Shown here one piece after another: positions 1-6,752 of a stretch of DNA of 44,426 bases (positions within the stretch are counted from its first letter, which is position 1; every line of letters begins with the position of its first letter). Under the pieces are notes generated by a model that worked only from the letters and a program-made list of their open reading frames with translations, had not been told where the DNA came from and ran no database searches. The stretch spans positions 1 through 44,426 of the IMG/VR virus record IMGVR_UViG_3300025120_000122. The stretch is one strand, 5' to 3'. The translations under genes were made by a program, and so were the position numbers. The stretch comes from a virus.

Positions 1-2033
1 CTTTTACACAAGCGAGGATGGCAACGAATGGATGTCTGCATTTTGGTAATAGTGGCAGCTATTGCAATGACTATACTCCTGACCCTATTAACGGACAGCA
101 CACTTATACCTTATACCCTTTCTGGACAGACCTTATAAGAGATAATAATTCTCGCATGAAGTCATGGGGCGATAACAGCAAGATGATATTCGGTTGGTAC
201 GACATGAGGGAGTACAACAGAAGCAATACAGACAATAGCTTTGAAGTCATACTTTGGAACAACAATTCCTTTGACATACGCTATGGCGCATTGGAGATTA
301 TCAACCATGATGTGCTTATAGGAGAAGTTGGGCCTAATAAAACAAACTCATACACTTACTATCACCATGATGAATGTTCTACTGGCACAACCAACTCGTC
401 TACTTGCGTAAACACTAACTGGAATAACACAGCAATAAATACAACACTAGAAAATGGTGGCTCTTTATATGGTTCAGGAAGTGGTAATGGTCCTGACTGT
501 AGTAATCCACTAAATGATTCTAGCTGTTCAGGTTATGCAGATGCTTTATTAACACAGCAATGCAACATCACTGATCTTTATAGTGAGTCATGCCCTAATT
601 ATTGGCAGGCATTTGACCAACAGGAATGTGATAACGACCCACAGTATGCACCTTTCTGTGCAGGCTACAGGCAAGAGGATTCAGTAGCTTTCTTTGATGA
701 TGAGCAGGTTGATTATGGTTTTATAGATGAACAAGAACAATTTGCCACAGGAATATTTACAGACGATCATCACGATAACCAAGGCTTTGAAGAACAGTTT
801 ACTATTATAGAAACATTTGAAGATGATATGTTTCCGCCGTTTGAAGAATTTAACGGTGATAACTTTGAAGAGTTTTTTGGCAGCCCAGAGCCTGAAGAAT
901 TAATTATATTCTTTGATCCTGAGCCTTTGCCTTTTATAGATGACTTTGGCCCACGCCATGATGAGCCTTTTCACCAAGACGATATATTAATAGAAGAGTT
1001 TATCTTTCAAGAAACTTTTTTAGTTGAAGACTTTAGAGAGCCAAGCACATTTGTTGAATTTGAAACTATTGAAGAACTAGAAGAAAGGCTTGAAGAAGAA
1101 ACAAATGAGCGTTTTGAAGAACGGCATGAAGAGGAATTTGTAGAGCTTGATGATCCTGAAGAAGAGTTTATAGAAGAAATATTTGAAGAGGAAGCTGTTG
1201 AAGAAGTCTTTGAAGCTATAGAAGAACGAATAGCTGAAGCTGAAATAGAAGAAGAAAGATTGGAAAGAGAAGAAGTAGTTGAAGAATTTGAAGAAGTTTT
1301 TGAAGAAGAGTTTCAAACCGCAGAAAGAGAAGAAGCTACAGGTAAGAGTTCTATTAGTAGAGACATAGCATTAAGAGTGGTTGCATCTACCATAACAACT
1401 GCAAATCAAAGTGTTAGCGGTACTAACTCTGGTAATTCTGTACACGCTACAGGCAACTCTATAGCTGCTGGTAATGCTGTAAGCTCATCATCTAATACTG
1501 GTATTAGTACTAGTAGCTCTCCTAGTATGTCAGATCAGTTTGCATCATCTACTGCCCAAACTAACCAAGTGCTTGATATGAGTAGCATGTCTGTATCTGG
1601 ATCTTCTTTTAGCTCTACATCTGTAGAAACCGAAACAGTTTCAACAGACACAGTTGTTTCAGTTGGGACAGTAGAAACCACTCAAGATCAAATGGACACA
1701 TCTATTGCATCTGTTAGTGCTGATACAGACAGCGAAACAACTGTAGAAAATATAATTGCTCAAAATCTACAGACAGCTCAAGAACAAGTTGCAGCTGAGC
1801 AAGCAGAAACTGGAGAGTATGGTTCAGAAAACGCTATTATTGCTGTTATGGGGTTTTTACCAGGATTCAACGCTTATAGAGCAGTAGACATGCCGCAAAA
1901 AGAATTGTGGTATGAGCCAAAAAGCATTTATACTAATAATACACTATCGGATAATAATGCTGCATTTTATGGTTTAGCAGGACAAAGTATAAAAACTTTA
2001 ACTGATTTAAAGAAATTGCAGCCAACACTATAG
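1..2033 (+). CDS. 5'-truncated NIDO-like / Glu-rich acidic phage protein
   Basis: The reading frame is open to the left edge: five sense codons precede the first Met at 18, so the true start lies outside the window. Numbering from that Met, residues about 1-105 resemble a nidogen-like (NIDO) extracellular domain, with a TNGCLHFG start, FWTDL, an IFGWYDM strand and SFEVILW. A Cys/Asn/Ser-rich stretch follows. Residues about 228-440 are extremely Glu/Phe/Asp-rich with EExFEE-type repeats, probably helical. Then comes a Ser/Thr-rich linker and a 60-residue C-terminal segment. It lies 8 bp before a one-TM coiled-coil gene, at the end of the late block. A virion or host-surface role is inference; no enzymatic motif is visible. 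Confidence 0.8.
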   Translation, partial: FTQARMATNGCLHFGNSGSYCNDYTPDPINGQHTYTLYPFWTDLIRDNNSRMKSWGDNSKMIFGWYDMREYNRSNTDNSFEVILWNNNSFDIRYGALEIINHDVLIGEVGPNKTNSYTYYHHDECSTGTTNSSTCVNTNWNNTAINTTLENGGSLYGSGSGNGPDCSNPLNDSSCSGYADALLTQQCNITDLYSESCPNYWQAFDQQECDNDPQYAPFCAGYRQEDSVAFFDDEQVDYGFIDEQEQFATGIFTDDHHDNQGFEEQFTIIETFEDDMFPPFEEFNGDNFEEFFGSPEPEELIIFFDPEPLPFIDDFGPRHDEPFHQDDILIEEFIFQETFLVEDFREPSTFVEFETIEELEERLEEETNERFEERHEEEFVELDDPEEEFIEEIFEEEAVEEVFEAIEERIAEAEIEEERLEREEVVEEFEEVFEEEFQTAEREEATGKSSISRDIALRVVASTITTANQSVSGTNSGNSVHATGNSIAAGNAVSSSSNTGISTSSSPSMSDQFASSTAQTNQVLDMSSMSVSGSSFSSTSVETETVSTDTVVSVGTVETTQDQMDTSIASVSADTDSETTVENIIAQNLQTAQEQVAAEQAETGEYGSENAIIAVMGFLPGFNAYRAVDMPQKELWYEPKSIYTNNTLSDNNAAFYGLAGQSIKTLTDLKKLQPTL

Positions 2034-2041
2034 GAGATTTT

Positions 2042-2389
2042 ATGGATTGGTTACAAAATAAAACAACACAAATTATTGCCCTTGTTGGCATAGTAGGAAC
2101 ACTAGCTGGCTTTGGCTACACGGGTGCTGAGTATGTAAACAGGCTAGAGAACTTAGAAGCTAAAATTGGTGGCATAAGCGAAGCAGAAGACAATGTGCAA
2201 ATCATTGAAGAAAGGTTTGCTGGCATTGAGACATCTGTTCAATTCTTGGAAAAAGAGATAGACAATATTGAAGTTCCTGATGTTACAGAGATTAAAACAG
2301 ATATAGCTACTATAAAAGCTGACCTAATAAGTTTAAATAAACGCATAGAGGAAATAAAAGATGACAATAAAAATCCTCTTGGTGGCTGA
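2042..2389 (+). CDS. Single-TM coiled-coil protein (holin/spanin-like topology)
   Basis: The 115-residue product has a hydrophobic segment at about residues 10-28 and then a heptad-rich, charged helical tail to the C-terminus. This topology (short cytoplasmic N-terminus, one membrane helix, long coiled coil) matches i-spanins and some phage holin-like proteins, but no family signature proves it. It follows the NIDO-like gene by 8 bp and precedes a 37-residue membrane protein, so a lysis-cassette position is plausible. GGAG lies 5 bp before the ATG. No endolysin is recognisable next to it, which weakens the lysis call. Confidence 0.75.
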   Translation: MDWLQNKTTQIIALVGIVGTLAGFGYTGAEYVNRLENLEAKIGGISEAEDNVQIIEERFAGIETSVQFLEKEIDNIEVPDVTEIKTDIATIKADLISLNKRIEEIKDDNKNPLGG

Positions 2390-2399
2390 TACTGTTTAA

Positions 2400-2513
2400 A
2401 TGGATTTAATATTAATATTTTTTTCTATTTGGCTTTTGTTAGGTTTTTTTACACCGAACCCAGATCCTTCTACTTTTATTAGAGATGAAAAGAAACTACA
2501 AAAAAGAATATAA
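2400..2513 (+). CDS. 37-aa membrane protein overlapping the HNH gene
   Basis: ATG at 2400 opens a 37-codon frame. The product is strongly hydrophobic over residues 3-17 (LILIFFSIWLLLGFF), then Pro/Asp-rich, then has a basic tail. It overlaps the next gene by 29 bp in another frame. There is no strong ribosome-binding site, so expression would depend on coupling to the gene upstream. The clean membrane helix with a charged tail argues for a real small gene. A lysis-related role is only suggested by position. Confidence 0.4.
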   Translation: MDLILIFFSIWLLLGFFTPNPDPSTFIRDEKKLQKRI

Positions 2514-2730
2514 GAATTATCAAGGTAAACCTGAGCAAAAAAAACGTCGTGCCATGCGAAATAAAGTGCGGCGTATAATGGAACGAGCAGGGAAAGTTAA
2601 GAAGGGAGATGGAAAAGACGTACATCATAAAGACGGAAACCCACTAAATTCTAATAAATCTAACTTAAGAGTAGTTAGAAAGTCAAAAAACCGTTCTTTC
2701 CCCCGAAATCGTAAATCTGGGAAAAAATGA
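2485..2730 (+). CDS. Small HNH-endonuclease-like basic protein
   Basis: The 81-residue product is very basic (Lys/Arg-rich at both ends). A central segment, residues 46-63, carries VHHKDGNPLNSNKSNLRVV, which matches the core of HNH nucleases (His-His, Asp-Gly-Asn, then Asn-Leu). The zinc-binding Cys pairs of some HNH families are absent. Short HNH proteins in phages act in packaging or as homing nucleases; neither role can be assigned here. It ends the + strand block and converges with the early - strand operon 58 bp away. Confidence 0.75.
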   Translation: MKRNYKKEYKNYQGKPEQKKRRAMRNKVRRIMERAGKVKKGDGKDVHHKDGNPLNSNKSNLRVVRKSKNRSFPRNRKSGKK

Positions 2731-2742
2731 CCTCACACAATT

Positions 2743-2761
2743 AACGCTGTTGCGTTTTGTT
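2743..2761 (+). terminator. Weak hairpin terminator between convergent operons
   Basis: AACGC-TGTT-GCGTT forms a 5-bp stem and tetraloop, followed by TTGTT on the + strand. It lies 12 bp after the HNH stop, in the gap between convergent transcription units. The stem is short, so this is only a candidate. Confidence 0.35.
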
Positions 2762-2788
2762 AAAGCGGTCAAAGGTATTAATCCAAAA

Positions 2789-3052
2789 CTACGAAAAATT
2801 GCTTGGGGGGCTTGTCCGTGCGTCCTCTAGGGTTTCTTCCTTTTCAAGCGTTTTAACTAATCTATTTAGGTACCATTGTGCTTTTAAGACATCTTGAAGA
2901 CCTTTTTTGCTTTCATAACGCCACATATACTTTTGGATGTTGCCTTTTAGGTATCCTTTAAAGGCCTCCGCCGTCATGCTTTCTTCTATTGCGTCTATGC
3001 ATTCTATATTTCCGCTATTGTAATGCGGGGGTGAGTTTACGTAATCAGTCAT
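2789..3052 (-). CDS. DUF3310 family phage protein
   Basis: The 87-residue product shows the DUF3310 pattern almost end to end: an N-terminal VNSPPHYNSG, then IECIDAIEE, FKGYLKGNIQKYMWRY, and AQWYLNRLVKTL. The family is widespread in phages, usually among early or replication genes, and is sometimes labelled nucleotide-kinase-like without biochemical proof. This is the last gene of the long leftward operon. Its ATG overlaps the upstream nuclease gene by 8 bp, which suggests translational coupling. Confidence 0.9.
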   Translation of the reverse strand: MTDYVNSPPHYNSGNIECIDAIEESMTAEAFKGYLKGNIQKYMWRYESKKGLQDVLKAQWYLNRLVKTLEKEETLEDARTSPPSNFS

Positions 3053-3446
3053 TTTTATCTCCTATAGTTATGCTGGTTATAAATTCTATAAAAGAATCAA
3101 AGGTTATGCTTTGCTTATTAAATTCTTTTAGGGTTATATATTCTAGATTAAAATCTTGCGTTAGGTAAACCTGGTTTTTTATAGCCAGGCAGGCATAACA
3201 TTTAATGTTATTAAAAAGTTGAAGGTTTAACCAAATACGTTGTTGTGGGGATAAATTAAACTTTAGTTTAGAAGTCTCTTTTGTTGGTATTTTTTCTGTG
3301 TATTTGTACTCGATAAAACAATGGTCATTGCGACCTGAGTAAAAAGTGTCTGGAACTCCCCCGTGGTAGGGGTCGTTAATCTTCCATCGATAGATGGTTT
3401 TAGGTAAGTGCTTGTGCACTTTATTTATGAACTCCTTTTCACGCAC
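3045..3446 (-). CDS. PD-(D/E)XK nuclease (VRR-NUC / resolvase-like)
   Basis: The 133-residue product has a compact nuclease core: GGVPDTFYSG (Pro32-Asp33) followed 13 residues later by FIEYKYT (Glu46-x-Lys48). That is the PD...ExK arrangement of PD-(D/E)XK enzymes such as VRR-NUC proteins and phage Holliday-junction resolvases. Its length fits a stand-alone resolvase. The start is GTG at 3446; no in-frame ATG exists nearby and no good Shine-Dalgarno is seen, so the start is uncertain. It lies among replication genes, so processing of recombination or replication intermediates is a reasonable inference. Confidence 0.75.
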   Translation of the reverse strand: MREKEFINKVHKHLPKTIYRWKINDPYHGGVPDTFYSGRNDHCFIEYKYTEKIPTKETSKLKFNLSPQQRIWLNLQLFNNIKCYACLAIKNQVYLTQDFNLEYITLKEFNKQSITFDSFIEFITSITIGDKND

Positions 3447-3479
3447 ATAAGGAGTGTAACATGTTTTAATAGGCTCGTG

Positions 3480-3502
3480 CCTGCGACACTATATGTCGCA
3501 GG
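3480..3502 (-). other. Perfect 9-bp inverted repeat (hairpin)
   Basis: CCTGCGACA and TGTCGCAGG form a perfect 9-bp stem around a CTATA loop, 17 bp after the stop of the gene ending at 3520 in the direction of leftward transcription. No T-run follows on either strand, so it is not a classical intrinsic terminator. It could be an RNA processing or stability hairpin between operon segments. Confidence 0.5.
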
Positions 3503-3519
3503 TCGAACGCACGTAACAC

Positions 3520-4191
3520 TTAGCTGGTTCCGAATGAAGCTGTATAGAAAGATTTTACACTTTCATAAATTTCATCTTTTAACCAGTCAACACCTTGAAT
3601 ATCGATGTTAACCCATGAGCCTTTAGCATTACTTTGTGGGACAGAAGACATCTTCCACAAGTATGCGAATCTATCGCCGCCTTGTTTCATTATCTTAGTA
3701 TTCCATTCTCTAGATACTTTGAGCTTTGATGAAGCGCAATCAAATAGAAACGGAATATCTGAGATTTCAGATGTTTTATCATCCAAACGCAATAACGTAT
3801 GGATTTGGGTCTGAGTGATGTCATGCTTTTCAGCTTCTAAAGAATTATTCTCTAGATGTTGTTCAGCTTCTGTTCTAGTTGGGAAGTTCCCTACTAGACC
3901 ACCACCTTCGTCCCGTCTTCTCCACACAACAAATTCTTCTCTGAAGTGTGTATTAACTACATACATAGACGAACCATAATTTTCACCAGTCACAGTGTTT
4001 ATAAAGTCGCCTTCTTTGGCTCCATCTACATACTCACTGTGGTTTGGATCTACTTCATGATTCATTTTTTGAAGTAGCTTTACCCTTGGTACTGATATAT
4101 GTTCAGATTGAACATTCTCATTACCTAGTTTTGATCCCTGTTTAACATGAGCTGGGACTTTGCTCGTTACTACACTAATATCGTTTGACAT
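3520..4191 (-). CDS. Conserved phage protein, possible ssDNA-binding protein
   Basis: The 223-residue product has an N-terminal VPRVKLLQKMNHEVDP segment, then GDFINTVTGENYGSSMYVV and EEFVVWRRRDEGGG, and a beta-rich C-terminal half. The pattern (short linker, then leads like VPRVKLLQ, GDF.NTVTGE and FVVWRR) is that of a phage family encoded beside helicase and nuclease genes. Members have been suggested to be gp2.5-like ssDNA-binding proteins, but I cannot verify this from sequence. A strong AAGGAGG precedes the ATG, inside a heptameric repeat tract. The position between a helicase and a resolvase fits a replication or recombination role. Confidence 0.65.
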   Translation of the reverse strand: MSNDISVVTSKVPAHVKQGSKLGNENVQSEHISVPRVKLLQKMNHEVDPNHSEYVDGAKEGDFINTVTGENYGSSMYVVNTHFREEFVVWRRRDEGGGLVGNFPTRTEAEQHLENNSLEAEKHDITQTQIHTLLRLDDKTSEISDIPFLFDCASSKLKVSREWNTKIMKQGGDRFAYLWKMSSVPQSNAKGSWVNIDIQGVDWLKDEIYESVKSFYTASFGTS

Positions 4192-4226
4192 TGTTATTCC
4201 TCCTTCGTCATTCGTTACTCGTTATT
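4192..4226 (-). repeat. Five 7-bp tandem units filling an intergenic spacer
   Basis: On the + strand the spacer reads as TGTTATT, CCTCCTT, CGTCATT, CGTTACT, CGTTATT, that is, five consecutive heptamers covering the gap between the two flanking genes except its last base. One unit supplies the AAGGAGG ribosome-binding site of the gene starting at 4191. The same heptamer type recurs at 5939-5987. Confidence 0.6.
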
Positions 4227-4227
4227 A

Positions 4228-4599
4228 TTATGTTGACCTAAAGTTAATTTTGGTCAACTCCGTACTTTCAACCCCAGGGATGTTATCCCCAAGACTGATA
4301 GCCTCCCTATAGGCGGTGGCTGACATACGTTTTTGTAGTAGTTCAAACCTGCCGGTTTTTGCTACGTACTGTTGTAACGTATCCCAGTCATCGACTGTAG
4401 GTACAACCTCCTTTTTAAGGGAGAGTGTTCGTCCGCCATTAGATATTTTCTCAAGACCTTCGTCTTGCATTCTAATGGCTATCTGCGCTTCTAGCTCACG
4501 CTTTTCCGCATTGTATTCTTTTTCTTGTGCTTTTAGCTCTGTAATGCCATCTCGCACGCGACCGTATTCGGCCAATAAGTCATTTAGTTTCTTTGCCAT
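4228..4599 (-). CDS. Conserved phage coiled-coil protein of unknown function
   Basis: The 123-residue product has an N-terminal coiled coil (about residues 8-42, rich in Lys/Glu/Ala). A compact C-terminal part contains a WDTLQQYVAKTGRFELLQKRMS segment and ends in a LGDNIPGVES turn and a beta-like tail. This C-terminal pattern recurs in phage early proteins next to SNF2-like helicases; no activity is known to me. It overlaps the helicase gene by 20 bp, so the two are probably translationally coupled. A helicase accessory role is inference. Confidence 0.7.
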   Translation of the reverse strand: MAKKLNDLLAEYGRVRDGITELKAQEKEYNAEKRELEAQIAIRMQDEGLEKISNGGRTLSLKKEVVPTVDDWDTLQQYVAKTGRFELLQKRMSATAYREAISLGDNIPGVESTELTKINFRST

Positions 4600-5938
4600 G
4601 TCCTACCTCCTGTAGAATGTGTAATAGATTTTCCATTCGCCCTAGCTTAGTATTAAGCTTTTTATACACCTCAGGCTCCCAAGTGTTTCGCGCTTGTATA
4701 AGTATAGTTTCGGTCTTTTGAGTCTGACCAGATCTATATATACGTTGGTTGAATTGTTGAAAATGTTCAGCATTGTATGTAGGCGAACACCATATAACTG
4801 TGTTAGCTCTAGTAAGTGTTAAACCATGACTTGCTGATTGTGGGTGACACAATAGCATTTTAACTTGCCCAGCTTGGAATCGTGCAACTATGTCTTTTCT
4901 CTTTTCAGCTTTGACCGTACCATCAATGACTTCATAAGTTATGCCTTGTTTTTCTGCTAGTTCAATTAAAGCATTACGTTCGTGGCGCCAGTTGAATGCT
5001 ACCAGACAGTGCGCACGTTGTTCTACAAGAGTCATAACTATGTCATAACGTTCTTGATGAACGAACTGCACTAACTTATCTTCGTCATATACTGCACCTG
5101 TAACTAGCTGCAAAAGCTTCTTGACACGAGCTCCTGCATGAACAGCGTTAACAGTCCCTGTCTTAGTGTATAAAACAGAGTCTTTAGCAAGGAGATTATA
5201 TTTTTGCTGTATCTGTTTAGACAAGTTAGTGTTTATCGTACGTGTAATGTTGTCTGGTAGATCCATACATTCGGACAACGCATAACGTATAGTTATATCA
5301 CGCAATCTAATAGCAACTGCGTCTTCAGCATCGGGTTTGTCTATCCATTCATTAGCAAAGCCATTGAACTTAGGTGTACATACTTGAGACCTGAATTGAA
5401 AAAACCTAGCTCCTAGTCTTTCGCCATCGTCAACTAAAAATGTTGGATGCCAAAGATCTAAAATTGTATTACTGTTAGGAGTACCAGACATAATAATCCT
5501 ATTAGTAAAATGGTGAATAATATCTTTAATGTTTTTACTTCGTTTAGCTGTACGATTTTTAAAAGCAGTAAACTCATCAATAACAATAGTATCGAATTGT
5601 TTACAGAATCGTGTGTTCTTGCGTAAAAAATTAACAGCTTCGAAATTAGTAATGATCATATCTAAATCGTTTTGTTTAAATATTTTTTCTCGGTTTTTAG
5701 CGTAAGCAACTCCGTATTTTATGTTGGGTTGAAATTTGTTAATGTCTTCCCCCCATGCCGCTTCTAGTATAGAAAGGGGCGCTATTACTAATGTACGTCC
5801 GCCAAGGGCCGCATGCGCATCAAGCACGGCGCGTGTTTTACCAGTGCCTGGGTCTGAGGTAATCATACATTTTGGATTTGCTACTATGAAATTAGTAGTC
5901 TTTTTTTGGTGGTCGTAAGCCACGGGTATATCGTTCAT
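4580..5938 (-). CDS. SNF2-like superfamily 2 DNA helicase/translocase
   Basis: The 452-residue product carries the SF2 motifs in order: Walker A DPGTGKT (residues 29-35), motif Ib-like VIAPLSIL, motif II VIDEFTAF (Asp121-Glu122), motif III MSGTP (150-154), and motif VI QRIYRSGQT near residue 398. The last is the SNF2-type version with Arg402. Length and motif spacing fit compact phage SNF2/helicase-C proteins, which remodel or unwind DNA during replication. The start ATG follows AAGGAG and lies within a heptamer repeat tract. It overlaps the downstream coiled-coil gene by 20 bp. Confidence 0.92.
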   Translation of the reverse strand: MNDIPVAYDHQKKTTNFIVANPKCMITSDPGTGKTRAVLDAHAALGGRTLVIAPLSILEAAWGEDINKFQPNIKYGVAYAKNREKIFKQNDLDMIITNFEAVNFLRKNTRFCKQFDTIVIDEFTAFKNRTAKRSKNIKDIIHHFTNRIIMSGTPNSNTILDLWHPTFLVDDGERLGARFFQFRSQVCTPKFNGFANEWIDKPDAEDAVAIRLRDITIRYALSECMDLPDNITRTINTNLSKQIQQKYNLLAKDSVLYTKTGTVNAVHAGARVKKLLQLVTGAVYDEDKLVQFVHQERYDIVMTLVEQRAHCLVAFNWRHERNALIELAEKQGITYEVIDGTVKAEKRKDIVARFQAGQVKMLLCHPQSASHGLTLTRANTVIWCSPTYNAEHFQQFNQRIYRSGQTQKTETILIQARNTWEPEVYKKLNTKLGRMENLLHILQEVGHGKETK

Positions 5939-5987
5939 CGTTACTCCTTAATCGTTGATTGTTAATCGTTCTTTGTTAATCGTTAAT
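5939..5987 (-). repeat. Seven 7-bp tandem units upstream of helicase start
   Basis: Reading the + strand from 5939: CGTTACT, CCTTAAT, CGTTGAT, TGTTAAT, CGTTCTT, TGTTAAT, CGTTAAT, with the start-codon region CGTTCAT (5932-5938) as an eighth unit. On the transcribed strand the consensus is ATTAACG, and one unit provides the AAGGAG ribosome-binding site. A perfect 12-bp palindrome ATACTATAGTAT (5986-5997) abuts it on the upstream side. Confidence 0.7.
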
Positions 5988-5996
5988 ACTATAGTA

Positions 5997-6752
5997 TCAC
6001 GTTTCCGACCATTCGCAAACTGGGTATGTACCCTTGCCATACGAACACCATTTACAATTGTATGTAGATGGGTTTGGTGGAAATTTAGTTGCAGTAGTCA
6101 TAGCTATTGCTCTATCGTGTAACTTGGGCATGAAGACCATTGCTTCATCCCGAGTATACACCTGTTCTAACATAGTGCCGTGATCAAGATACCATATCTC
6201 GGTCTTAGCAATCTGTAAGTCTGGGTATCTAAAAAAGCTACCTATTGCGTAGACAAGAGCTTGTTGGCTGTGAGGTATCTCATTACCAAAAGCTTTGCCT
6301 GTTTTGTAATCTATTACACGAGCTGACGTTTCTGAGTCATGTACAAATGCATCGAGTTTGATACGTCCCCATACATCTGGAGCCATCCAACCACAAGCTT
6401 GCCAATCTCGTGTAAATCCCCAATCGCCTTCAAGTTCTACTTTAGCATCAACAAACATTTCTCTAAGAACTTTAAATTGATATGTAAACTTTTTAAGAGT
6501 GTCGGGAAATTCGCCTAGCTTACCGCATACATAATCTTCTGCTTGTTTGTGTATTTCCGTACCTCGTGCCGCTGCGGGCCCGAAGTCTTCTTGCACTTTC
6601 TTTACTTTAGCTATGTAAGAGCGATAAGCACATGATTCGAAAGTTTTTAGGGTAGAGTATGACCAAGCTGGTATATAGCCTAACTCTATGTCCTCCGTGA
6701 CCTCAACTGCTGAGATTAGGTCTGGACGCTTGGATTGTGTTAGATTCTTCAT
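5997..6752 (-). CDS. Cas4/RecB-type PD-(D/E)XK nuclease with 4-Cys cluster
   Basis: The 251-residue product has the PDDEXK_1/Cas4 architecture: an N-terminal STLKTFESCAYR with Cys41, a GTEIH motif (His68), KLDAFV (Asp134), VIDYKTGK (Asp148-x-Lys150), and a QxxxY-like QQALVYA at 163-169. It ends with a cysteine triad, C233xxC236 and C246. The four Cys (41, 233, 236, 246) match the iron-sulfur site of Cas4/AddB-like nucleases. Such enzymes degrade or resect DNA ends. The ATG lies 50 bp inside the upstream primase-helicase gene, an unusually long overlap; later starts would lose little of the conserved core. Confidence 0.88.
   Translation of the reverse strand: MKNLTQSKRPDLISAVEVTEDIELGYIPAWSYSTLKTFESCAYRSYIAKVKKVQEDFGPAAARGTEIHKQAEDYVCGKLGEFPDTLKKFTYQFKVLREMFVDAKVELEGDWGFTRDWQACGWMAPDVWGRIKLDAFVHDSETSARVIDYKTGKAFGNEIPHSQQALVYAIGSFFRYPDLQIAKTEIWYLDHGTMLEQVYTRDEAMVFMPKLHDRAIAMTTATKFPPNPSTYNCKWCSYGKGTYPVCEWSET

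Noticed and set aside
1077-1316. Antisense 79-aa Phe/Lys-rich frame
   Set aside because: It is the mirror of the GAA/GAG-rich Glu tract on the + strand; no ribosome-binding site, and composition is explained by the sense codons.
4192-5997. CRISPR-like interpretation of the heptamer arrays
   Set aside because: Units are 7 bp with no spacers, so they are tandem repeats and not a CRISPR array; no cas1/cas2 is present despite the Cas4-like nuclease.
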